Below, piece by piece: positions 23,570-31,261 of a stretch of 42,129 nucleotides of DNA (its first letter is position 1; each line of letters begins with the position of its first letter). The stretch spans positions 1 to 42,129 of the forward strand of contig JAEZHF010000080.1 of assembly GCA_023416745.1 (NCBI GenBank), read 5' to 3'. This DNA comes from Bacillota bacterium (GTDB lineage Bacteria; Bacillota; Clostridia; Christensenellales; SZUA-584). Under the pieces are notes generated by a model. It saw nothing but the letters and a program-made list of their open reading frames with translations. It had not been told where the DNA came from and did not search any database. A program made the translations under genes and the position numbers.

Positions 23570-25150
23570 ATGTCAAGAAGGATCATCGTTTGGGCGATTG
23601 CCCTGGCGCTCATTGTCTCCCTGCTGGTCGGCTGTACTCAGGCACCGTCGGGCAGCGCCACACCCACGGCCGCGCCCGTATCCACAGCGGCTCCGGACCA
23701 AACAGCCACCCCCGTGCAGGAGCCCGTACCCACCACGCCGCCGGATGCTTCGGCTAGAGACGCCGCGCCCAAGTATTTATTCCTGTTCATCGGGGACGGC
23801 ATGTCATATGCACAGATACAGACGACACAGTATTACAAGGGCAGTGATAAGGGTGACATCGCCCCCTCCCCGCTCAATTTCATGCAGTTTCCGGTCACCG
23901 GCACCGTCAGCAACTACAATGTCAAATCCGTGATCCCCGACTCCGCATCCGCCGGCACGTCCATCGCCTGCGGCGTCAAAACGGGAAATGGCGTGCTCGG
24001 CCAAACGGTCGACGGTGTCAGCGTACCCAATATTGCGGAGCTGCTCAAGGCGGACGGTAAAAAAATCGGCATCGTCACCTCTGTCACGCTCAACAACGCC
24101 ACACCCGCCGCCTTTTACGCGCACAGCGACGCCCGTTCAGATTATGAGGACATCACAAAGCAGATGGCCATGAGCGGCTTTGACTATTTCGCGGGCGGCG
24201 CGATCTACACAAAGTCGGAAGACGATTATATTTCCCAAGATTACAGCGAATTTGAAGCACAGGGTTATACGGTGGCGGACACAAAAGAGGAAATAGCAGC
24301 GCTGGGCATCGGCTCCGGCAAGGCATACGCCATATCCCCCGCTCTCGCCAACCTGGGCGCAATACCTTTCGTCATTGACGCAAAAGAGGGAGACCTAAAG
24401 CTCGCTGACTTTGTCCGCAAGGGTATCGACGTGCTGGACAATGAAAATGGCTTCTTCATGATGTGCGAATCGGGCAAGATTGACTGGGCCTGCCACGCCA
24501 ACGACGCCGCGTCGGTGGTGCAGGAAATGCTGGACTTTGAGGACGCGATACAGCAGGCGGTGGACTTTGCCGCTGAGCATCCGGACGAAACGCTGATACT
24601 CGTCACGGCGGACCACGAGACAGGCGGCATGTCCCTCGGATATACGGCCACTCAATACAGTACCAATCTGAAGCTGCTTGGCAGCCAGACGATTTCATAT
24701 TCCCTGTTCAAGGATCACCTGGCAGAAATGATCGAGGAAGACCCGGACCTTGAGCTGTCCGGCATACTGCCTGTGATCGGTGAGAATTTCGGACTGTATA
24801 CACAAAGCAGCGCCGACAAAGCAGCCAGCAAAGCCTTGGTGCTCAGCGATTACGAATATGGTCTGCTTAAAAGCGCTTTTTCTCAATCGCTCAGCTCCTC
24901 GGGCAGCAGCGCCGACGCCGACCAGACGGAGCTGCTTTACGGCGGGTACGACCCGCTCACGACGGCACTTACCCGCATATTGAGCAATAAGGCAGGCATC
25001 GGCTGGACCACGTTCTATCACACTGCGCTGCCGCTCCCCGTTTACGCTTACGGTACAGGCGCAGAAGCTTTTGGCGGCTCGTACGACAACACCGGCATAT
25101 TCGACAGACTGACCGCAGTCTGCGCGCTGGAAGAACAGATTTCGCAATAA
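23570..25150 (+). CDS. Alkaline phosphatase, lipoprotein (PhoA family)
   Basis: A 526-residue exported phosphomonoesterase anchored as a lipoprotein: the lipobox LLVGC ends at about residue 22 and a Thr/Pro/Ala linker follows to residue 60. PhoA-type catalytic elements are FLFIGDGMS (metal Asp), PDSASAGTS with the nucleophile Ser125, ESGKIDWACHAND, TADHETGGM and the late FYHTALPLPVYAYG histidine. AAGGGG lies 8 bases before the ATG. A close paralogue follows 131 bases downstream, so this is a tandem duplication with different N-termini. The block after the nucleophile (AGTS) differs from the more usual TATA of the paralogue. Confidence 0.92.
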   Translation: MSRRIIVWAIALALIVSLLVGCTQAPSGSATPTAAPVSTAAPDQTATPVQEPVPTTPPDASARDAAPKYLFLFIGDGMSYAQIQTTQYYKGSDKGDIAPSPLNFMQFPVTGTVSNYNVKSVIPDSASAGTSIACGVKTGNGVLGQTVDGVSVPNIAELLKADGKKIGIVTSVTLNNATPAAFYAHSDARSDYEDITKQMAMSGFDYFAGGAIYTKSEDDYISQDYSEFEAQGYTVADTKEEIAALGIGSGKAYAISPALANLGAIPFVIDAKEGDLKLADFVRKGIDVLDNENGFFMMCESGKIDWACHANDAASVVQEMLDFEDAIQQAVDFAAEHPDETLILVTADHETGGMSLGYTATQYSTNLKLLGSQTISYSLFKDHLAEMIEEDPDLELSGILPVIGENFGLYTQSSADKAASKALVLSDYEYGLLKSAFSQSLSSSGSSADADQTELLYGGYDPLTTALTRILSNKAGIGWTTFYHTALPLPVYAYGTGAEAFGGSYDNTGIFDRLTAVCALEEQISQ

Positions 25151-25168
25151 CCTTATCTTTTTAATAAC

Positions 25169-25233
25169 TTTACAGCCTGATTACGGCTTTTTAACACCCT
25201 CCTAACGGACAAATTACATTCCCCGTCTATGAT
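25169..25233 (+). promoter_or_regulatory. PhoP-box array and promoter of the second alkaline phosphatase gene
   Basis: Five hexamers, TTTACA (25169), ATTACG (25180), TTAACA (25191), CTAACG (25202) and ATTACA (25213), are separated by exactly 5 bases each, giving an 11-bp period. TATGAT (25228-25233) follows 9 bases after the last. This is the layout of Bacillus PhoP-activated promoters (TTNACA repeats replacing the -35 box). It predicts induction by phosphate starvation. Confidence 0.85.
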
Positions 25234-25281
25234 TTGGGTAATGACTAGTTTGTCCATTTTATTATTTTTCAGGAGGGATTT

Positions 25282-26871
25282 ATGGTTAAGAAAGTCTTGT
25301 TGAACATTCAGGTGCTTTTCAATTATGCAAAGATCAGGCTGGGCAAATATTTTTTGCGGTTTGGCATCGGTCTTGTCTGCCTGGCCATTCTGTCAGCCGC
25401 GCTTATTGGCTTTTCGCCTCAGTCCGCCACCGCCGGGGCACCGGAAAACGCAGCCGCCGCTCAGACTGAAGAAGCCGTTTCGCAGGCTCTGCCCAAGTAT
25501 GTGTTCTTATTCATCGGCGATGGCATGTCCCACGTTCAGGTGAATGCGGCGCAGGTCTACAACGGCAATAACACCGAAGGAGCAGTCACGCCCGGCCCGC
25601 TCAACTTCACGCAGTTCCCTGTGGCCGGCGTCGCCACCACGTATGACTCCACATCGTTCTGTCCCGATTCCGCCTCCACTGCCACCGCAGTCTCCTGCGG
25701 CGTCAAAACGCACAGCGGCGTAATCGGCCTTGAGATGGACAAAACGACAGCGCCGACAAGCATCACCGAACTGCTCAAAGCGGACGGCAAGAAGATTGGC
25801 ATCGTGTCCAGCGTGACCATCAACCACGCCACCCCTGCCGCATTCTACGCTCACGTCGCCTCCCGCAACGACTATTACGACATCGCGATGCAGATGGCAA
25901 ACAGCGATTTTGATTACTTTGGCGGCGGTTCCATCAATCAGGCCTACGGCCCCACCAAAAACCGTCTGAGTGCCTACAGTATACTCACCAACCACGGCTA
26001 CACCGTTGCCAACACCAAGGAAGAGATAGAAGCATTGGACAGCAACTCCGGCAAGGTCTTCGCCCAGAGCCCGGAATTGCAGGATTCCGGTGCCATGCCT
26101 TACACTGTGGACGTGAAGAGCGGCGACCTCACGCTGGCCGACTTCGTCCGCAAGGGCATTGACGTGCTGGATAACGAAAACGGTTTCTTCATGATGTGCG
26201 AGTCGGGTAAGATCGACTGGGCCTGCCACGCTAACGACGCGCTCTCCACCATCAACGACACGCTGGGCTTTGAGAGCGCTGTTCAGATCGCGGTGGATTT
26301 CATGAACAAGCACCCAGAGGAAACGCTGATATTGGTGACCGGGGACCACGAAACAGGCGGCATGACGATTGGTTACGCCGCTACAGGCTACGACACTGCC
26401 TTCTCCATACTGAACAAGCAGAAGATGTCCTACGTCGCGTTCGACGAGCTGATCGGTGACATGAAGGAGCAGAATCCGAACTTGGAGCTCTCCGACGTGA
26501 TGCCGGTTATCAAGGAAAACTTTGGCCTCATCGCCCCGTCCGACACTGACGCCGCTATAGAAGCCAACGCCCCCTACGTGATGACGGATTATGAATTCGC
26601 CAAGCTCGAAGCCGGATTCGCCGAGTCCATGAAGCCCAAGGAGGAACGTACGGCCACCGATGAAGCCGCGCTGCTGTATGGCACTTACGATCCTATGTCC
26701 GTTACGCTGACGCACATACTCAACAACAAAGCGGGCATCGGCTGGACGTCCTACTCCCACACCGGCACTCCCGTCCCGGTCTACGCTACAGGCGCCGGTG
26801 CGGAGCTGTTTGGCGGTTCCTACGACAACACGGATATGTTCAAAAAGCTGGTCGCCGTCTGCGGACTATAA
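25282..26871 (+). CDS. Alkaline phosphatase with N-terminal membrane segment (PhoA family)
   Basis: A 529-residue paralogue of the preceding phosphatase. A long basic N-terminus (NYAKIRLGKYFLR) is followed by one hydrophobic helix at about 30-47 and then SPQSATAGA, so it may be membrane-tethered or cleaved late. The catalytic set is complete: FLFIGDGMS, PDSASTATAVSCGVKT (nucleophile Ser130), ESGKIDWACHAND, TGDHETGGM and YSHTGTPVPVYATG. AGGAGG precedes the ATG by 6 bases. Its promoter carries the PhoP-box array. The gap to the YibE/F gene holds only a strong hairpin, so the two may be co-transcribed. Confidence 0.93.
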   Translation: MVKKVLLNIQVLFNYAKIRLGKYFLRFGIGLVCLAILSAALIGFSPQSATAGAPENAAAAQTEEAVSQALPKYVFLFIGDGMSHVQVNAAQVYNGNNTEGAVTPGPLNFTQFPVAGVATTYDSTSFCPDSASTATAVSCGVKTHSGVIGLEMDKTTAPTSITELLKADGKKIGIVSSVTINHATPAAFYAHVASRNDYYDIAMQMANSDFDYFGGGSINQAYGPTKNRLSAYSILTNHGYTVANTKEEIEALDSNSGKVFAQSPELQDSGAMPYTVDVKSGDLTLADFVRKGIDVLDNENGFFMMCESGKIDWACHANDALSTINDTLGFESAVQIAVDFMNKHPEETLILVTGDHETGGMTIGYAATGYDTAFSILNKQKMSYVAFDELIGDMKEQNPNLELSDVMPVIKENFGLIAPSDTDAAIEANAPYVMTDYEFAKLEAGFAESMKPKEERTATDEAALLYGTYDPMSVTLTHILNNKAGIGWTSYSHTGTPVPVYATGAGAELFGGSYDNTDMFKKLVAVCGL

Positions 26872-26895
26872 CCAGCCACCTCAATTCAACCATCG

Positions 26896-26932
26896 GCAGC
26901 AGGCCGGGCAACAACGCCCGGTCTGTTGCTGC
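26896..26932 (+). terminator. Intercistronic hairpin, phosphatase - yibE/F
   Basis: GCAGCAGGCCGGGC and GCCCGGTCTGTTGCTGC form a very stable, slightly mismatched stem. No T tract follows, and the next ribosome site begins 6 bases later. It is more likely an mRNA-stabilising or partial-termination element than a full terminator. Confidence 0.5.
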
Positions 26933-26948
26933 ACAAAGGAGATTTCTT

Positions 26949-28142
26949 TTGAAAAAGCTCATATCCCGTATCAACAAAAAAGAAGCGGTATTCATCCTCG
27001 CGTTTGCGGTACTGCTCGCTGCGCTGAGCCTGATGCCCACCGGCTTTGAAAAACAGATCTATATCAACAGCGAAGGTGTTAAAGCCAAAGTGATTACAGC
27101 AGACAACTCGGGTGTTTACAATACCGGTCTCATCAAGCAGGGCGCGCAGAACTGCTGGGTGCTCATCCAGTCCGGCTCACACAAGGGCGAGGAGGTTATG
27201 GCCACCAATCTGTATTCAGGTAAGATGGAATTCGATAAGACGTTTGAGGCGGGCGATACAGCCTGGGTGCTGCTGGAACGCAATGCTGAGGGCAGCATCA
27301 CATTTGCCAATATGATCGACCACTACCGTTTCGATCTGATGCTGGTGCTGATCGGCCTTTTCGCGCTGTGCCTCATCGTATTCTCCGGCTTCACGGGCAT
27401 CCGCACACTGCTCTCTTTTGCGTTCGCGCTGCTCACCATATGGAAGGTGCTCATCCCCTCAATGCTGCACGGGGCGAACCCCATGCTCATTGCGCTGATC
27501 GTGGGTAATGTGATTACCATTGCCACGTTGCTGCTTGTCGCCGGTTTCACCAAAAAAGCTTTGGCCGCCATCGTCGGTGCGGTTGCGTGCTCCTTCATTA
27601 CCGGGCTTCTCGCCATATTGTGGGGAGACGTGTTCAAGGTGCACGGAGCGGTGATGCAATGGTCCGAATCGCTGCTGTATTCCGGCTTTGAGTCGCTGGA
27701 CTTAACCGGGATATTCCAGGCGGGCATATACCTCGCCTGCTCCGGTGCGATACTCGACCTCGCGATCGACATATCGGCAGCGCTGGACGAAGTATCGCTG
27801 CACAATCCCGATATATCGCGCAAGGCGCTGGTCAAATCCGGCCTGACCATCGGTAAATCAGTGGTGGGCAGCCAGACGACCACGCTGCTTCTCGCCTACA
27901 TGGGCAGCTACATATCCGTGATGATGGTGTATATGGCACAGGGCACGCCGATGATGAACATTTTCAATTCCAAGATGATCGCCGCTGAGGTGCTGCACAC
28001 GTTCGTCGGCTGCATCGGCCTCGTGCTGGTGTCACCGCTCACATCCACGATTTGCGGCTTTTTTTATAAGCGTACGGCGCAGGATGCTGACGTTTTGCGT
28101 CCTTCAGATTCCGCCGCGCAGCCGGACGCTGATGCCCTGTAA
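26949..28142 (+). CDS. YibE/F family membrane protein
   Basis: A 397-residue protein. One N-terminal helix (16-30) precedes an extracytoplasmic domain (about 35-125) and then seven or so helices. The family block is LDLTGIFQAGIYLACSGAILDLAIDISAALDE, followed by the SQTTTLLLAYMGSY region. The start is TTG, 7 bases after AAAGGAG. YibE/F proteins are conserved in Firmicutes but have no established reaction; transport of a small solute has been suggested. Its position behind a phosphate-regulated phosphatase may point to a Pho-linked role, but that is context only. Confidence 0.85.
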   Translation: MKKLISRINKKEAVFILAFAVLLAALSLMPTGFEKQIYINSEGVKAKVITADNSGVYNTGLIKQGAQNCWVLIQSGSHKGEEVMATNLYSGKMEFDKTFEAGDTAWVLLERNAEGSITFANMIDHYRFDLMLVLIGLFALCLIVFSGFTGIRTLLSFAFALLTIWKVLIPSMLHGANPMLIALIVGNVITIATLLLVAGFTKKALAAIVGAVACSFITGLLAILWGDVFKVHGAVMQWSESLLYSGFESLDLTGIFQAGIYLACSGAILDLAIDISAALDEVSLHNPDISRKALVKSGLTIGKSVVGSQTTTLLLAYMGSYISVMMVYMAQGTPMMNIFNSKMIAAEVLHTFVGCIGLVLVSPLTSTICGFFYKRTAQDADVLRPSDSAAQPDADAL

Positions 28143-28199
28143 TCATATACCCTAAATCCTTCTTGCATTTGTGTAGCTGCACAACGCTGCAGTTTTGGA

Positions 28200-28811
28200 T
28201 TACAGAAAGCTCTCGTTCCAGATGATGCGGTGAATCAGCGGCTCATACCCGCCCGTGCAAGGCAGCTCGCCCCGAGCCAGCAGCACACTGATGCCGTGTA
28301 CCAACCCCCAGCAGAACAGCGTCAATTCCTGTTCATCCCAGCCCTTATCCGGGTAAGCCACGCAAAAACGGCGGACCGCACCGAACAGCGTCGCAAACGC
28401 GTGCCCCGGCTGCATATGCGCATCATCACCGCAAGGAAACGATTCGGTGCCTGTCAGCTTTACATCGCTCAGAAACAGCAGGTTCATATATTCGGGGTTT
28501 TCCGCAAAAAAACGTATATACGCCACACCCATCTCCTTGATCTGGCTGCGCGGATTGTCCGGATGCTTGCAGGCCGCCGCTTCCAGACTTTCATTGAAGG
28601 CGGACATCGCCTGATCCAGTATGGCCCGCACCAGCTCGTCCTTGTCCTTGAAATGGCGGTAGGGTGCCGTCTGGCTCACGCCGCAGGCGGCGGCCACCTT
28701 GCGCAGCGAGAACGCCGTATAGCCGTCCTGACTCAGCAGTATGAGTCCCGTACGAATCAGCTCGGACTTCAAATCGCCATGATGATAATTCTGTTTTGCC
28801 GTATTGCTCAT
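28200..28811 (-). CDS. TetR/AcrR-family regulator with WHG-type C-terminal domain
   Basis: A 203-residue repressor. The helix-turn-helix is at residues 10-60 (LSQDGYTAFSLRKVAAACGVSQTAPYRHFKDKDELV). The C-terminal half resembles the WHG ligand-binding domain. It is transcribed away from two flavodoxin-like genes, and the shared 109-bp control region contains two matching palindromes, so it most likely represses both directions until a ligand, perhaps an electrophile or redox-active compound, binds. Its ribosome site is GAGGAAAATGTA before the ATG. Confidence 0.9.
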   Translation of the reverse strand: MSNTAKQNYHHGDLKSELIRTGLILLSQDGYTAFSLRKVAAACGVSQTAPYRHFKDKDELVRAILDQAMSAFNESLEAAACKHPDNPRSQIKEMGVAYIRFFAENPEYMNLLFLSDVKLTGTESFPCGDDAHMQPGHAFATLFGAVRRFCVAYPDKGWDEQELTLFCWGLVHGISVLLARGELPCTGGYEPLIHRIIWNESFL

Positions 28812-28842
28812 TACATTTTCCTCTTAATTTTCTGGTAAAAAT

Positions 28843-28871
28843 ATTATACCACACTATGTTGACAGAGTAAA
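28843..28871 (-). promoter_or_regulatory. Promoter of the tetR gene
   Basis: Minus-strand TTTACT (plus 28866-28871), a 17-base spacer and TATAAT (plus 28843-28848). It overlaps operator 1. Confidence 0.7.
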
Positions 28872-28874
28872 CAT
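28856..28874. promoter_or_regulatory. TetR operator 1
   Basis: ATGTTGAC-AGA-GTAAACAT is a palindrome with one mismatch. It covers the -35 boxes of both facing promoters and is embedded in a larger perfect inverted repeat (ACCACACTATGTT at 28848-28860 and AACATAGTGTGGT at 28870-28882). Confidence 0.75.
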
Positions 28875-28887
28875 AGTGTGGTATGTT
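28859..28887 (+). promoter_or_regulatory. Promoter of the flavodoxin-like operon
   Basis: TTGACA (28859-28864), a 17-base spacer and TATGTT (28882-28887). The consensus -35 lies in operator 1 and the -10 lies at the edge of operator 2. Confidence 0.7.
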
Positions 28888-28901
28888 TACATCGTAAACA
28901 T
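28883..28901. promoter_or_regulatory. TetR operator 2
   Basis: ATGTTTAC-ATC-GTAAACAT is a perfect 8-bp palindrome, 27 bp from operator 1 start to start. It covers the -10 and start region of the plus-strand promoter. Confidence 0.75.
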
Positions 28902-28920
28902 TTTTTGGAGGAATAAAATA

Positions 28921-29463
28921 ATGAAAGCTGTAATCATTACGGATAGTGAGCGGCAACCAGAAGACGGCTTGCGCAGTGAGCTCCTGTCCTGCCTGAAGGA
29001 TTATGAAGTCGACGAGTTCAGTGTCGGCCGCGAACTCGCCTGCTGCATCGGATGCTTTGGCTGCTGGATCAAAACGCCCGGCCAATGCGTGGTCAAAGAT
29101 GGCATCGACTCCATTAACCGCGCCATCATGAACAGCGATGTGGCGTTTTTCTTAACACCGGTGGTGTTCGGTCAGTTCAGCGCTAACATTAAAACGGTAG
29201 TGGATCGTGGGCTGCCCAACATGCTTCCCTTCTTCATCACCCGTCCGGACGGGTCCACGATGCACCCGGCCCGTTATGACAATTACCCACAATACGTGAT
29301 GCTGGGCTATGGGGACAGCGCCACAGCAGAGGACACTCAACTGTTTATCGACATCACCAAAAAGCACCGGCGCGGCGCGGAAGCGCTGGTATACAACCCG
29401 GACACCAGCCTTGAGGATCAGCTGAAAAACATATCACTGAGGAAATGTGAGGGATTATTATGA
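28921..29463 (+). CDS. Flavodoxin-family NAD(P)H-dependent oxidoreductase, Cys-rich
   Basis: A 180-residue flavodoxin-fold protein that likely binds FMN and reduces quinones, nitro compounds or disulfides with NAD(P)H. The motif CCIGCFGCWIKTPGQCVVKD (residues 41-60) is typical of the branch related to iron-sulfur flavoproteins. FFLTPVVFGQFSANIKTVVDR is the FMN-contacting strand-loop. GGAGG lies 8 bases before the ATG at 28921. Its stop overlaps the next start by 4 bp. It is the first gene under the TetR-controlled promoter. Confidence 0.88.
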   Translation: MKAVIITDSERQPEDGLRSELLSCLKDYEVDEFSVGRELACCIGCFGCWIKTPGQCVVKDGIDSINRAIMNSDVAFFLTPVVFGQFSANIKTVVDRGLPNMLPFFITRPDGSTMHPARYDNYPQYVMLGYGDSATAEDTQLFIDITKKHRRGAEALVYNPDTSLEDQLKNISLRKCEGLL

Positions 29464-30149
29464 GCGCAGAGAGCAAAAAAGCTATCATCATCAACGGGAG
29501 CCCCAAGGCCGCATCCAAATCGGTATCCGGCACACTGGCTGTTCAGGCACAGAACGTGTTTGGCGCGGTAGGCATCAAATCCAGCGTGATCCGCGCCACC
29601 ACCAGTCTAAACACCGGCACCTATGAGACCGCATTTACAGCCATGCGTGAGGCGGATGCGCTATTGTTTATATTCCCGCTGTACTACTTCTGCGTCCCCT
29701 CCCTGCTGATGCGCTTCATGGAAGATTACGCAAAATACGTTTCCCGCATGGGCGGTCTGCCCCAAAGCCAGCACGTCTACGCCATTGTCAACTGTGGCTT
29801 TCCGGAGCCGGACATAAACGAAGAAGCGCTCCGTGTGATGCACAGCTTCGCAGGCCATATCGGCGCGTCGTTCCGATTCGGCGTCAGCAGCGGCGCAGGC
29901 GGCATGATCTCCGAGGCCAGAGAAGCGCCGTTCATGAAGAAGGCTGTCACGCTGTTGGATGACGCATTGTCACAGATGGCCCAGGATACGCTGGTGCCCA
30001 TGCCTGTCCCACCGGAGAATGTGTCCATATCGCTGAACTTTCCAAGACGCTTGTACTTTTTCATGGGTAACCGCGGCTGGTATGGCATGGCGCGCAAAAA
30101 CAGGCTGAAGAAAAAAGAGCTGTATGCTCGGCCATACCAAGCTATGTAA
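29460..30149 (+). CDS. Flavodoxin-fold oxidoreductase (NAD(P)H-dependent FMN reductase-like)
   Basis: A 229-residue protein. IIINGSPKAASKSVSGTLA is the phosphate-binding loop of the fold, and FIFPLYYFCVPSLLMRFMEDY is the second FMN loop. The C-terminal about 40 residues are basic with an amphipathic segment (FPRRLYFFMGNRGWYGMARKNRLKKK), which might touch the membrane or a partner. It overlaps the preceding gene as ATGA, so the two are translationally coupled, and a strong terminator closes the operon. The pair may act together, but substrates are unknown. Confidence 0.82.
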   Translation: MSAESKKAIIINGSPKAASKSVSGTLAVQAQNVFGAVGIKSSVIRATTSLNTGTYETAFTAMREADALLFIFPLYYFCVPSLLMRFMEDYAKYVSRMGGLPQSQHVYAIVNCGFPEPDINEEALRVMHSFAGHIGASFRFGVSSGAGGMISEAREAPFMKKAVTLLDDALSQMAQDTLVPMPVPPENVSISLNFPRRLYFFMGNRGWYGMARKNRLKKKELYARPYQAM

Positions 30150-30162
30150 ATATGTGCCTGCT

Positions 30163-30202
30163 GCCGTGCGCCGAAATTAACTGGCGCACGGCTTTCTTTT
30201 TT
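30163..30202 (+). terminator. Terminator of the flavodoxin-like operon
   Basis: GCCGTGCGCC (30163-30172) and GGCGCACGGC (30183-30192) form a perfect 10-bp stem followed by TTTCTTTTTT. A TATAAT immediately after (30205-30210) may be the -10 box of the next gene. Confidence 0.92.
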
Positions 30203-30242
30203 GATATAATAAATTATATAAATTAACGGAGGTCTGTGAAGC

Positions 30243-31160
30243 ATGGATTGCGGAAAGGCCATCGATATGTACCGGGAACATAATACCCGGATATTTAATC
30301 CCAACAAGTTTTTTAGCAAAGACGATATCGACGCGGCATTTACTCATGAAAGCAACCTGTTTAACTCCATTGAAGACGGCATCAGCATTTTGGATACCGA
30401 TCTTAACATCATGCGTGTCAACTTTTCCATGCAGAAATGGTATGCCCACAAGCCCCGCCTCGTGGGCAAAAAATGTTATACCGCCTATCATGACCGCAGC
30501 GAACCGTGTGCATACTGCCCCATCATCAAAGCCATTGGAACGCAAAAGGCCCATCGCGACATCATTTCCTATTATATGAAATACAGCCACGCTTCCGGCT
30601 GGCACGAGCTGCAGGGCTTCCCGATCATGGACGGAGAAAACATGGTGGGCATCGTCGAATATGTGAAGGACATCACCTGCGAAGTGGACCTCTATTCCAA
30701 GATACACACCATCGAAAAGGATATGAGCCACGTCAAATCCCAGAACGAGCTGCTCAAAACATACATCGATCAAAAAGAACTGGAAAAGCGTGAGATTGAG
30801 GACAACATCAAGAGCAATATCCGTAAGTACATCAAGCCGGTATTGCGCCATATGCACGAATCCTTTGCGGAGCGGCCCGCCGAATCCGACATGATCTCCT
30901 TTCTGGACAGTTTGTTTGAAAACATCGTAACCCCTTACCTCTCCGGCCCGTCAGGGCTGGCGGATTTCACATCGCGTGAGATTGAAATCATGGCGATGAT
31001 ACGTGCCGGCAGCACGTCCAAGGAGATTGCGGACGCGTTGTGTGTCTCCAAAAAAACGGTGGACTTTCACCGCGCCAACATCCGTGCCAAGCTGCGCCTG
31101 GACCCAGGGCGCGACAACCTGCGCGCCTTCCTGATACGCTCCAACATCGCCCTCGACTAA
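30243..31160 (+). CDS. PAS-domain LuxR-type transcriptional regulator
   Basis: A 305-residue one-component regulator. A PAS sensor fills residues about 40-150 and contains KKCYTAYHDRSEPCAYCP, a three-Cys cluster (C-x11-C-x2-C) also seen in PAS domains of anaerobes; metal or redox sensing is possible. A coiled-coil stretch (about 150-195) leads to a C-terminal LuxR helix-turn-helix (about 240-300: FTSREIEIMAMIRAGSTSKEIADALCVSKKTVDFHRANIRAKL). There is no receiver domain. GGAGG precedes the ATG by 9 bases. The old-yellow-enzyme gene follows with its own promoter and is a plausible target. Confidence 0.88.
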   Translation: MDCGKAIDMYREHNTRIFNPNKFFSKDDIDAAFTHESNLFNSIEDGISILDTDLNIMRVNFSMQKWYAHKPRLVGKKCYTAYHDRSEPCAYCPIIKAIGTQKAHRDIISYYMKYSHASGWHELQGFPIMDGENMVGIVEYVKDITCEVDLYSKIHTIEKDMSHVKSQNELLKTYIDQKELEKREIEDNIKSNIRKYIKPVLRHMHESFAERPAESDMISFLDSLFENIVTPYLSGPSGLADFTSREIEIMAMIRAGSTSKEIADALCVSKKTVDFHRANIRAKLRLDPGRDNLRAFLIRSNIALD

Positions 31161-31172
31161 TACTGGGTTTTT

Positions 31173-31236
31173 ACTGGTATTAACTCGTATAAGCTTGGGA
31201 TTGTAGCAACATTTCGCAGCCTCTATACTGGTATTA
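31173..31236 (+). promoter_or_regulatory. Direct repeat and promoter ahead of the OYE-type gene
   Basis: TTGTAG (31201-31206), a 17-base spacer and TATACT (31224-31229) form the promoter. ACTGGTATTA occurs at 31173-31182 and again at 31227-31236, 54 bp apart, about five helical turns. One copy is upstream and one on the -10 edge, so the repeat could be bound by the upstream LuxR-type regulator; that link is a guess. Confidence 0.5.
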
Positions 31237-31261
31237 TCAAAAACTGTATGGAGGTCGTGCT

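Noticed and set aside
23488..23570. PhoP box before the first alkaline phosphatase
   Set aside because: Only one TTGTCA-like hexamer is visible and no 11-bp periodic partner, unlike the clear array at 25169.
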